From: Purpureocillium takamizusanense
Lineage: Eukaryota; Ascomycota; Sordariomycetes; Hypocreales; Ophiocordycipitaceae
Length of the DNA stretch: 64,000 bases
Assembly: GCF_022605165.1 (NCBI RefSeq)
Contig: NC_063072.1
Coordinates: 248,001-312,000, forward strand
Direction: 5' to 3'
The position numbers and the translations under genes were made by a program. Under the pieces are notes generated by a model that saw nothing but the letters and a program-made list of their open reading frames with translations, searched no databases and was not told where the DNA came from. Shown in pieces: positions 43,978 to 54,511 of this stretch. Numbering within the stretch: position 1 is the stretch's first letter; each line of letters opens with the position of its first letter.

Positions 43978-45410
43978 CCAGTTTTGGGGGACTTGGTGTA
44001 AATCATGACGGTCGTCAAACCTATCCCATGACCTTAGCATTGACCGCTCCGCGTACCCCGACGGGGCTCTTTATATTGACCGTATATATGAAATCTCAAA
44101 CTACTTGATTCCTATACTAGTTCATAGTAAGCCAACCTTATAATATAGAATATAATACAGGTTATATTGCTATACATAAAAAGGATAAGTACTACGTAAA
44201 AGTAAGACGAAAATTTACGTTATATATAGAGCGTGGCCCTATAAGGCGCCGAGGCTATAAGCAGTGCGTAAGAGATATATTGCAAAGAGTTACGTCTTTA
44301 GATTAGACTGAGAGCTAGGCAACAAGTCTTCTTTTCGCAGTCGCTAATAGAGTTACGTAGCTTAATATCCTAGCGGACTAGTATTGATGCTATACGCTTA
44401 TAGACGAACTATTATAACGTATGGCGGATGGCTATAAATATAGGTTGTGGCCGCTTTTCATCCTTTTTTTTGGATCATCTAAAATCGGAATCGCATCTAA
44501 AGACACTCCCCGTTCTGCTACAATCACGACTGAATCTAAAACACAATGCCCGGCTTCATTGTCCCCACTAACGACTCCTATGCGACTCTCACGATCCATG
44601 CGCACGGCTTCAAGCTCACCCCTACGGAAGAACTTTTGCAACGCGTCCGTAACCCAGGGGAGATTATGGAAATCCTTTGTCCTCGGCTCAACTCCGGCGG
44701 CGTGCCTTTCCGCATCATGGCGGCCGATAACAACCGAGTTATCAGCGTTCTCTTTGCGAACGTGCAGTCTGCTAGACAGGCCTGGTGTGGGATGATGAAT
44801 CAGTGCGGTGACGAGATGCGAAGAGATTTCGAGGTGTAAGTAACGCCGCCCCGCCTGTTCCTTTTTAGCCTAGTGATATGTGATGATAGCGCCGTAAGCT
44901 AACTCGTAGCTTAGGTCTGACGAGATTGATGTCACAGTGACTTATGGGCCGGACGGTGGAGTTATGGATATGAGGATTGATTGCCCAGGTCAAGAAAATT
45001 TGATCCACTTGAGAGAGAACTGGTAACGCGCGCACTAGACGTAGGGCAAGTCTTACCGCTTCTTCCATTTATAGTGCGATAAGTGTGAAGTCAAGAATTT
45101 CGCGTTTAGGTTATATGAGCTAGCTAATATACCTTTTGACATCTTTAATACCCATAACGCTATTCAGCGTCAGGGCTATACTTTCTTAAATACAAAAGAT
45201 ATGCCCGCCGCGGCCCTTATGCAAAATGGAAGCCGCGCGGGGCCTCGACACGGCGTCTATTCAAGAAGCCGCGACTTGTCCGTCAGAGTTTGAGCGACCC
45301 GGACTCTCTACTGACGGCATGGCATGTTAGATAGGACTATATGTATACAAGAAACACCTTACAAAAGGCGCGTTACGGGCGTCAATTGCAAATAGTGCCG
45401 GACGCTTTAA
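43978..45410 (+). repeat. Tandem duplication, unit 1 (about 1.43 kb)
   Basis: Aligns with 45411..46570 in the same orientation. Matching landmarks, in order: GACCGCT ... TCTTTATATTGACCG (about 44043 / 45484), GCGTGRCCCTATA with CGCCGAGGC (about 44231 / 45707), GACTGAGAGCTAGGCAACAAG (about 44306 / 45789), ACACTCCCCGTTCTGCTACAATCACGA (about 44503 / 45879), the coding exons, and GCAAGTCTTACCGCTTCTTCCA (about 45048 / 46526). Many differences are C/T or G/A transitions. Boundaries are approximate. Confidence 0.85.
44546..45026 (+). CDS. Unknown protein, tandem paralogue 1
   Basis: Two exons (44546..44835 and 44915..45026) join in frame through a 79-bp intron with a GTAAGT donor, giving about 133 residues. 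There is no signal peptide or membrane segment, so it is probably intracellular. The N-terminal half contains THE block TEELLQRVRNPGEI and the exon end GDEMRRDFEV; exon 2 contains VTYGPDGGVMDM. The second repeat unit carries a recognisable homologue with the same intron position. I recognise no domain. It lies in AT-rich, duplicated DNA, so a fast-evolving lineage-specific gene is likely. Reality of the gene rests on the conserved exon frame between copies despite heavy nucleotide divergence. Confidence 0.5.
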
Positions 45411-46570
45411 TGTAACAGTTTCTATCTTAGGGGACCTAGTGGAAATCAGGTCTGCCATCAGGCCTGTCCTATAACCTTAGTAATGACCGCTGTGCGGACC
45501 CCGAGGGGCCTCTTTATATTGACCGTAAGTTCGACATCCTAAACTACGTAATTGCTATACCGGTTCGTAGCAAGCTAACCTTATGATGCGGGATATAATA
45601 TAGGTTGCTAGGCGTGAAAAGGACAAGTACTACGTAAAGGCATAATAGAACTTTACATAAATATATAACAACTATCCGCGATAGCATCAATCTGTTTACG
45701 TTAGAGCGTGACCCTATAGGGCGCCGAGGCCATGGGCAGTGCACGCGTGAGATACATACAGCAAAGAGTTACGTCTTTGGAGACATCAGACTGAGAGCTA
45801 GGCAACAAGTTTTCTATCCAATCGCAGTGGCCGATGCAGTTACGTAGCTCAATATAAAAGCTTGAATCGCATTCAAAGACACTCCCCGTTCTGCTACAAT
45901 CACGATTGAATCCAAATTCTGGGCTGCTTGCTCTTGTCACTGCCTGGTAGTGGTTCATGTTGCTAGCCTCAGCCACCAGCATGTCGTCCGCCAGCATGTC
46001 GGCCACTCGCACAGTGGCCACCGGCATGCCGGCCGCGAAAGTTGCTGTGCCCACCTCCAGCCCGACTCGAGTCCGCACTGTGAGCATGATCTTCCTCCAA
46101 GCTACGCCAGGTCTTTTGCAACACGTGCATGATCGAGAGGAAATCCCGGACATTGCTCGTTGGTTTTTCGACTCTTCGCGCCCTATCACAGTGCGGCACT
46201 TTAGAGACTTTGAACATTTGTGTCTTCAATTTGAGACCGACCAGGAGCCTCGCGACATATGGGCTAGAGCTTTGTCCGAGCACGGTGACGAGCTACTACA
46301 AGACTTCTCGCTGTAAGGAACGCCGCCTTGCCTGTTTCTTTTTAATCCGACGACATGGATATTTGATAGTAGTGCTGCAAGCTAACGGATAGATTAGGGT
46401 GCAAATTCGACATGACCGGCTTCTTCGGTGGCCTGAGGGCTGGATGGAGAGCCAGATGTGGAAACTTCGTAGGGGTAAATATCTAGAAAGGGCCACCAAG
46501 ACTTGGAAGCATGTACGCGTGTAGAGCAAGTCTTACCGCTTCTTCCACAAAAGGCGCGGTACGAGCGTTA
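45411..46570 (+). repeat. Tandem duplication, unit 2 (about 1.16 kb)
   Basis: Second copy of the unit at 43978..45410. Relative to unit 1 it lacks about 280 bp after the gene (the 45070-45350 equivalent) and has a different stretch around 45915-46080 at the gene's 5' end, where short GCCAGCATGTCG-type repeats occur. It ends with an ACAAAAGGCGCG/GTCGGACG block that also occurs near 45360-45405 in unit 1. Confidence 0.85.
45957..46524 (+). CDS. Unknown protein, tandem paralogue 2 (rearranged N-terminus)
   Basis: Exon 1 (45957..46312) and exon 2 (46398..46524) join in the same phase as in paralogue 1, giving about 160 residues. Corresponding blocks are GLLQHVHDREEIPDI, HGDELLQDFSL at the exon end, and RWPEGWMES in exon 2. 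The first 50 residues are Ser/Thr/Ala/Met-rich, built partly from short repeats, and are not shared with paralogue 1, so this copy acquired a new 5' end or its true start differs. Codons remain open through both exons, which argues against simple decay. Function unknown. Confidence 0.4.
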
Positions 46571-46881
46571 TAAGATGTGTCGGACGATGATGCCATGCGT
46601 AACTGGACTTGCCAGCCGGCGCGTGTCGAAGTTGATGGGATGAATAACAGTCGGCCGGAAGCTACTAGCGACAGGAAATCAAAACACAGCCAGTCAGCCA
46701 AAGCTTCGTGAGTCTTGTGCAAAGTGGCGGTTCGCGTCTGGTGTGACACACCCACGCGCCTTTGCCCGTCCACACTGCATGGCGTGTGCCCTGACCATCA
46801 TTCTTCAACGTTGATTGCTATGATTTCGCCGAAATGCGCAAAGCAATCCAAGACAGTCGCCGGGCGTGTGGGTTTCCTGCA

Positions 46882-47862
46882 TCACATCCACGCGCCGTCC
46901 ACACGATACACACTGCCGCTCACAAAGGTGCTATCCGGGCCCAACAAGAAGGCAATGACGTTGCCCGTTTCCTCCGCCGAGCCCTGCCGCTGAAAGGCCG
47001 TGGGCTCATCGAACGGCGCGTCCGACGGCCGCCCCACGAAATCCCAGTTCTTTTGCATGAGTGGCGTGTAAATGGCGCCCGGCGCGACACTGTTGACCCG
47101 TATCTCGCGTGCGCCGTTCTCCAGCGCGGCGGCCCTTGTCAGGCCGATCATGCCGTGCTTGCTGGCATCGTAGGCGGCATGTTTTGCGAACCCTGTTGCT
47201 TTTGCTTAGTTGCCCGAGAACAAAATCGTGTAGAAAGGGGGATCCTTAGGCTGACCTTTGAGGCCGTGGATCGACGAGACATTCACAATGGAGCCACCGT
47301 CCACGACGTGCCGCAGCTCCGCCCGTAGGCAGTACATTGTGCCTGTCAGGTTGACTCCAATGATCTTGTCCCACTCGCTATCCTCCAGATCAGCAACTGC
47401 CGTGATGCCGTGGCCTTTGCCAATGACGCCCGCGACGTTGGCCGCGCCGTCCAGCCTGCCATGTGTCGCAACGATTGACTCGACCCACGAGTCCACCTGA
47501 GCGCGTTTCGACACATCAACCCTGGTGATCATGTGAGGTACGTCGTGTGAGGCGAAATAAGAGCCAGCTTGTTTCATCGCCTCGGGGTCAATGTCGGCGA
47601 CACAGACGGTTGCTCCGCGCCTGGCGAGGATCTTTGCCGTCGCAAAGCCAATGCCACTGGCGCCGCCTGTGATGGCGTAGACCTTGCCCTGAAGTGGCAA
47701 GCTCTTAGCCGCGCTCGCCGTGCCGTTTGTTTGCGCCATGCCGTCTGTGCTATCGATGGCTGATGTTTGCGTTGTCGACTCTTCCAATCGCCGTCGCTGC
47801 GCTGTCGGCAGTGGCTCTGGAGATGTCGAAGCAGGGCGCCTGCGAGTGGAGGACGATCCCAT
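46882..47862 (-). CDS. Short-chain dehydrogenase/reductase (SDR)
   Basis: A classical SDR oxidoreductase using NAD(P)(H) on an alcohol or ketone substrate. Exon 1 (47862..47256) and exon 2 (47192..46882) join in phase 1 through a 63-bp intron, giving about 305 residues. The cofactor motif TGGASGIG, the ADIDPE strand end that suggests NAD(H) preference, NVAGVIG, the catalytic serine region VNVSSIHG, YDASK (Tyr-x3-Lys) and PGAIYTPL are all present in order. About 55 residues precede the Rossmann fold; they are Ser/Thr/Gln-rich and low in complexity, and a second ATG at residue 42 would give a more typical start. No linked pathway genes. The 3' neighbour is the AT-rich tandem duplication. Confidence 0.88.
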
Positions 47863-50655
47863 TGCCGGAAGCGACGGATGCGTTTTTATAAACTGCTCCG
47901 ACGTAAAGTATGTGTCGCGACGCGCATCTGGAGAGCGGAGATGGCGTGTATCTGTCTGCCTGGTATCTGACGGGAGGGGACCGCGGGTAGGAAGGTAGTA
48001 GAAAGAAGTGCTCCTCTCGGCCGAATGATGAACGAAGCGCGTGGTGTTATGTATGCCGAGACATTCTGGAAAGCAGGCTGATCGAACAGCCGTTGATCGA
48101 CCCGAGCCTCTTCAACCCCTGCAGTCTGGTCCAGTTTTGGTGTCTCTTGGGCGGCCGTTGCGGACAAGGTGTAATAGGTTGGTGGGGGGGCTGCGACTGG
48201 AGATCCTCCCGAGTCCCGACGGGAGTAATTACCCGACGGCAGCAAGACTAGTTGTACGTAGCGGCATTGATCGACGGCTGCGTACAAACAACTGGGGCAA
48301 CTCCCGTGTGATCCACAAGCCCCTGGGCACTTTGCCCGGCTCCTGGAGGCTGGCGCGCGTCATCCGGAGCTGCTAACGTAGTTGGTGTCTTACGCTCAAC
48401 AGTAAACATTAATATTGAGCCGACCCTGTGAGCCACGCGCGACACATATCAAGGATTGTCCACCAGCTTAGCATCATGTAAAAAAATGACACTAGCACGC
48501 AGAAAGCCTCCTCCCCAATTGCTCCCGTATCTCTCTATACAGGCACAGACCTTGACGTTGTTCGAGAGGTCGAGGCCACTGCCGGGGTGCCTGATTCTGA
48601 TATTGATGGTTGAAAATATCAAGGCACAGGGTCCAACAGAGCTGTGCATATTTCTGATATGCTTGGCTATCTGACCAACGAAGATCCACAGTCACAAAAC
48701 TATCGGCCCTGACCCTTTCACCTGTGCTCCTAGCGAGAAGCTTAACGGGCTCGACCATAGATATACCTCAACGGGGATCAGTGGACGGGTTCAATATCAG
48801 CCAGCCTTTACATAACATTGTTGCATAATTGCCCCAAGCTGTGACCCCTTTCAAGACGAAGAAGCCTCCTTGCTGTGGCATTCCTTGGTCATGGTAGTGC
48901 CAAGATGCCTTGTGATCCGTCGATGAAGCACAGTCGTGGGAGCTATTGCACGATAGCGGCCCGGTGCTCACAGTGCCGTGTGAGCAACATGAAACTAGCG
49001 GGACGGCACTGATGTAGATCACAGCATTCTCGTTGTGATCGTGCGGTCACATCAGTGGGGTGAGTATTGCGTGATTTCTAGGCAGAAAGGGACTGGAACG
49101 TGCTTCGCTAAACCCGCCGCTCAAATACCTCGCAACTGCGAGCAAATGTCCGGCGACAAAACTCACATTGACGTTCAATTTGTGCTCAGCAGCCACGATC
49201 CTCCAGCCTCTTTTATAGGATTTGTTTTTCAGACTTGGTGGAAGCACTCCACGATCCATCGACAATGCCGAGAAGGAAAGGAGGGTTGCCGGACTGGCTG
49301 CTCCTCAATGTCGTGGAGGAGGAGAGATGGTACACGTACATGGGTGGTGTAGGTCACTATCGCTTCATTATTCGCGTAGAGAATGGTTGCTGAACCCTCG
49401 CAGAAATGCAAACAAGCCGACAACAAGTGTTATGAGTGGAAACACAAAGGCTTTGAATTCAAGGGACGGGCCTGGGTGGACTCGACCCACGTGCCTTGTG
49501 ATCCGTCGTGGCCCGTAAGTCACTCCCCAGACGTCTTGGTCAGTGATTGAGCACCAGATCGACCCCAGAAAAGAAAGGGCTGTGTCGCTAATAAAGCATG
49601 GACTGGACGTAGTGCCGTGGGGACAACAAATGGTGCTTCCGCGAAACCGCTGAGCCTCGCGCGGTGTGCTCCTAGGGACGACCCTCGCGTCGGCCTTCCT
49701 TGCAACGACTCGCACGGTGTGTCCTCTGTTGATGACTCCAGTCACGGACGACGCGAAGATTGAGAAGAAACGAGGAGAAGAAACGAGTTGTTTGCGGACA
49801 CTTTTGGTCGGGTTGGGCGAACAAAGTGCGAATTGGTACAGGAAGGTCCCGGGTTGATGGCTCTGTGCGTCTTGTATGCGGCAGCAGGTCGGGCGGCTGA
49901 ACAAGCTTGAAAAGCAATAAAAGCATATGCCGTTGCAGCAGGTGCTTGTTGATCGATCGTGTCCGATTGCCGAGTCAGCAACGCTTGCCCCGGCGTGCCA
50001 TCCGACGAAGGGGTCTGCAGGCCCCAGCACTTCGACTTGGTATGTAGCCTAATAAGTGTAACGCTGAGTGAACGGAAGCCTTGGCTGCCAACCCAAGACG
50101 TCCGGCTTGTATGTGGCATGAAAGTATGCATGTTGCCCCGTGGTGTCTCGTGTCGGTGCTCGGAGCCGCTCGTCCGAAGCTTCCTCCGCGGGAGCGTAAG
50201 CCGCCGGCCGAACAAGGGTCTCGTCATCCGAGGCGGCTCCGGTGGAGCTCATGGGAGGGGTTCCAGCCTCACGTTCACAACTGGTATTAATGCCGCGATG
50301 GGGACGTGACGCGGGGGCTTCTGTTCACGGCGTGCCTGGCGATATTGCCTGCACGGGTGTGAATGCCCATGCCCTGGCTGCATTGTCTCCGTGCCGGAGG
50401 GCGTGGTGATGCTGGTGTCTCAGAAAGACTGTCTTTTGAGTCAACATGTGGCAGCGAATCAGCGGATGGTTTGCCGGTCCTCGGTGGCTTAAAACCGAGC
50501 TTGCCCCGCGATGAATGCTGAATATTTGTCGCGGGGACTCATAGATCACGACGCATCCGATCGTTGGAGCATCGACACTTTGAGCTGCTTGTTCCAAATT
50601 ACTTTGGCACACTTCGAGCTCTCAGAACACAGCAATCATCCCCCCCAAAGACATC
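47863..50655. other. Long intergenic region, no gene recognised
   Basis: 2.8 kb with only short, overlapping open frames. A 17-base string TGCCTTGTGATCCGTCG occurs twice (near 48906 and 49492). The last 200 bp are presumably the promoter of the methyltransferase gene. Confidence 0.5.
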
Positions 50656-51429
50656 ATGTCCACCCAGCACAGTCAGATCCCGCCAGAGACCGCCATGGCC
50701 GGCGTGCCAGCTCACGTCCGCCATGTCCTCTCGCGGCTGCACGCCGAGTCCCTCGCGCAGGAGGCCAAGATCTCGCCGAGCGACTACACGAAGCCCACGG
50801 CCGCCGATGAGATGCGCGACAAGTTCATCGCGCTGGAGGAGGACAAGGCGCAGTACGTGTACACCCTGTGCCGCGCGACGGGCGCGCACAACATCGTCGA
50901 GGCGGGAACGTCGTACGGCGTGAGCACCATCTACCTGGCGCTCGCGGCGGCGGCCAACGCAAAGGCGAGCGGCAGGAAGGCCCGCGTGGTGGCGACGGAG
51001 CATGAGCCCACCAAGGCGGCCAAGGCGAGGGAGTATTGGAAGGAGTGCGGCGAGGAGGTCGCCGGCGTGATTGATCTGCGGGAGGGCGACTTGCGCGAGA
51101 CGCTGAAGCATGGCCTCGAGGACGTAGACCTCCTCCTGCTGGACAGTGAGTTGCCGCCCCGTCACCGGCTATCCGTTACGGGATCGAATAGTGAAGCTGA
51201 TTGAAGTAACAAAAAAAAAACAGTTTGGACGCCCATGGCCTTGCCCACGCTCAAGGTGGTGCAGCCCAAGATGCGACCTGGCGCTGTTGTCATCACGGAC
51301 AACACCATCGGCTCAGCGAGTGGATATGAGGACTTGCTCAATTATCTGCGCGGCCCTGATAGCAAGTTCATCAGCCTCACTCTCCCCTACCACAAGGGTC
51401 TGGAAATGAGTGTTTACCTGCCGAATTGA
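50656..51429 (+). CDS. SAM-dependent O-methyltransferase
   Basis: A class I methyltransferase of the small O-methyltransferase (OMT3, catechol/caffeoyl-CoA OMT-like) group. Exon 1 (50656..51145) and exon 2 (51224..51429) join in phase 1 across a 78-bp intron whose 3' end carries a 10-A run, giving 231 residues. SAM motif I VEAGTSYGVSTIYLA lies near residue 80, the acidic strand end VVATEHEP near 115, and DLLLLD then RPGAVVITDNT mark the later Rossmann strands. There is no signal peptide. Substrate unknown; such enzymes methylate catechol-type or secondary-metabolite hydroxyls. No biosynthetic partner gene is adjacent. Confidence 0.85.
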
Positions 51430-53209
51430 AGACTCGTCGAGACCTCGTGCCGTCTATCTATAGGTAGGCAAGCTGGCATCTGGGAAGCAAGCGGGAGGCT
51501 TGAATGGGCCGCATCACATGTCCGGAAGGCGTTCAACACCGCCCACAATCTTGGCCTATCACGGCCTGGAGGATATCAGCATATCCCTATACTTGTTTTT
51601 TTAAAAAAAAATAAAAAATTGGGAACCCCCACCTGTCTCTTCGCTGAACACAAGTTCCGTGATCGATGCGCCGAAAGATCGGCCCCCACACGTGCCGTGA
51701 GCACTATCTCGTGGCTTGATGAGCGAATCGCGGGTGTGTCTCAGACAATCGAAGATCGGAGTGGATGTGAGCATATCACCTGGCTGATATGTTGCCGGCG
51801 TGCACCTACTGCAGTACCACATTAGCAAGTCGCATGAGTCGGTGGTATCGCTCGCCATGCCGATGCCGCGAGCATGTGGAAGTTGTCCCGCCTCAAGAAC
51901 GCCTGATCCAGGGAGGTATTGTCGGCATATTGCGGGGGGAAGAAATGGTCCATGTTGGCCGTGGCTGGCTCAGTGATGACGAAAAGGAGCCGCGTTTTCC
52001 GTCCGATGCTTCTTCATCCCATCTTTGCCAGATCGTGGCGCCAAGGGTTGCGCACGTACGGCCCGGGAGCGGCCGTGCTCGGTGACGGCGCGAGTCGGTG
52101 GGCCTGGAGACACTTTCATGGCGTCGTCAATGCGCAAAACGTTGTACTGTCTGTGGGGGGATCGCCGCTCAGCGTATCCACTAACAGCGGGAACTGCAGC
52201 TGTCGACGGCGATCCATTGAACGTGGGCTGGAGAGGACGATGATGTCCTTTAAGTAGTTATACGCAACGTTGCTCCATTTGCATTCGTCACACCCAACAA
52301 ACAACACGTCACCATAAACACCTTTGGTGCTTGCTCCCTTGCTGCAGAAACCCACGGCGAGACATTGTCCGACCGCATTGCTTCACTCTTACCCCCTCTG
52401 AGTACACTTTGCAGGCTACCTAGCGTGTCTCTGCAGTGGCTGCCGCTGCCCTCGTGGAAATTGTAGCCGGTCTCAGACGTTATATCATTATTCCCTGTCG
52501 TATTGCTGATTCACAATCGCCGTTCTCACAATTGGCGCCGGCCCAGACTTCAGAAAATTGCTTGTCCAGTTGGTGCAGCCAGGACAGGGGGGTTTGAAGA
52601 ATGTTCGTCGCAGGTAGGCGACAGATGTCGCAGATGGCGTTCAATGCATTGCGACAGGATTACTCTTCAGCCTTGAGCAAGGCCGACATAGCTTCCGTGA
52701 ACAAGTCGTGCGCGCCTTTTCTGTCTGCTATCGTGACTGGGCCAATGAGCTCCTGTAGGAGATTGCGGAACGAAGCATTGTTTGTTGCTCCCCGTCGCAG
52801 TAGAAGTGGAAGTGAACTAGTAGTGTTGCTTCCATAATAATAAGACCTTCATATATAGCTCGCACAGTAAATGAAGGCCCAAGCTATCGTCGATACGACG
52901 CTGGGTTAATACGTGTAGATGGTCTCGCGGCTCTCATCAATTCGTCTCAACACAAATCCCCGGCGCCAGGCACAGCCTGTTAGGTCATGTACAAAGCAAC
53001 ACGTTCACGGCACAGCAAAGAGGACGTTCAAAAGTAAACGGTGGTATATGCTTGAATTGGAAGTACTTGCTACTGATCCAGCGCAGCTGTCATATGTATG
53101 AGCACTGGTAATCGCCAGGCAATGAGACGTTCGTGACGGAGAAGGCTATGTACAGGGTCGGTTTCCCTCAATATGTGCATTGCATGTCTGGTACATGACA
53201 GCAGCCGCT
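51430..53209. other. Intergenic, no gene recognised
   Basis: 1.8 kb between the convergent methyltransferase and subtilisin genes. Short frames only; a T/A homopolymer stretch lies at about 51596-51618. Confidence 0.5.
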
Positions 53210-54511
53210 TCAGAAGCGGCGGATGGAGGTGCCGTTGCCACCGCCCTGGCCGTTGTTGATGAGCAGGTTCTTGGTGCCGCTGGGGACGCTGGTAATAGTG
53301 TCCTTGAGAGAGTGCTGGGCGATATACTCGCACAGGCCGCTGGCCTTCTGGCCGAGGCCGAGGAAGTAGGCGCCAATGCCGGCGACGTGCGGCGAGGCCA
53401 TGGAGGTGCCGCTGATCTTGTTGGTCTTGCCACCGGGCCAGGTGGAGGTGATGTCCGTGCCAGGGGCAAGGACGTCGACGATGGTGCCGAAGTTGGAGTA
53501 GGTGGCCAGCGTGTCGTCCTTGGCGGTGGCACCAACCGTGCAGGCGGACTCCTCGGAGGCGGGCGAGTAGCCGGAGGCGTCGGCGGCGTCGTTGCCAGCG
53601 GCGACGGCGAGGAAAAGGCCAGCCTTGACGATGTTGGCGGCCGCCTGGTTCACGGCGTCGGACTTGCCACCACCCAGAGACATGTTGACAACGACGCCCT
53701 TGGGGCAGGCCTGGCCGGGGCCGTCCTTGGCAACAAACTCCATGCCGGCAATGACACCAGAGTTCTGGCCCGAGCCTTGGGCATCGAGGACCTTGACACC
53801 GAAGATCTTGGTCTTCTTGGCGACACCGTAGGTCTTGGAGCCAATAGTGCCAGAAACGTGAGTGCCGTGGCCGTTGCCGTCGGTGTTGTCCTTGTCGACG
53901 TAGTTGGCCAGGAACTTGGCACGGCCCTCAAACTCCTGTTATGGGCATTAGCATCTGACAGTCTAGCGACTCCGCATGGAAGTTAAGAACGTACAGGGTG
54001 CTCGGCATCGACACCAGTGTCAATGATGTAGGCGCAGGTGCCCTCGCCAGCGGAGTCGTCGTAGGTGTAGGCGGCGCTACCAGGCTTCTGGCTGGACAGG
54101 CGGCTCAGGCCCCAGTCGGCGTTCTCCTGAGTCGCGGAGATGGTGACGATGGCGTCCTGCTCGAGGAACTCAACCTAAAGGGGAGAGGTTAGCACCCGAA
54201 GCCATTATATGATTTCACACTGTCATCGGGCAACAAACATCGGGGTTGTTCTGCAGCTTCTCAACCTCAGACTTGCTCAGGCTGGCGGCGAAGCCGTGGA
54301 AGGAGTGAGAGTAAGTGTAGTCGGCATCGGCAGTGATGTCGGAGACGGCCGAGGAAACGGCATTGGACTTGGCGTCGCCCTTGAACTTGACAATGTACTT
54401 GCCGTCGATGACCTGAGCATTGCGAGGGACGAGGACGGGAGCGGGTGTGGCACGCTTGGAGGGAGCCGCGCAGGCGAGGGGGAGGAGAGCAAGGAGCGTG
54501 GAAGCGCGCAT
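53210..54511 (-). CDS. Secreted subtilisin-like serine protease (proteinase K/Pr1 type, S8)
   Basis: An extracellular endoprotease of the proteinase K clan, the type used by nematode- and insect-pathogenic fungi to degrade cuticle. Exons 54511..54239, 54174..53995 and 53935..53210 join in phase 0 (392 residues). A signal peptide ([15 protein letters not shown]) and an inhibitor-I9 propeptide (about residues 20-110, with YIVKFKG and HGFAASLS) precede the catalytic domain. The triad is Asp about 143 (IIDTGVD), His about 174 (GNGHGTH) and Ser about 329 ([11 protein letters not shown]), with the oxyanion Asn in AAGND. The length is typical. Upstream lie a TATA-like AGATAAATAG and a GCGGGG element. 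Use in host attack is inferred from the family, not from this sequence. Confidence 0.95.

Noticed and set aside
49461..49505. tRNA 3'-half-like sequence on the minus strand (GGATCACAAGG ... GTGGGTCGAGTCCACCC)
   Set aside because: The T-arm is short by two bases compared with a real one and no matching anticodon or D arm precedes it. At most a degenerate relic.
48906..49510. 17-base string TGCCTTGTGATCCGTCG present twice
   Set aside because: No conserved flanks; too short and isolated to define an element.
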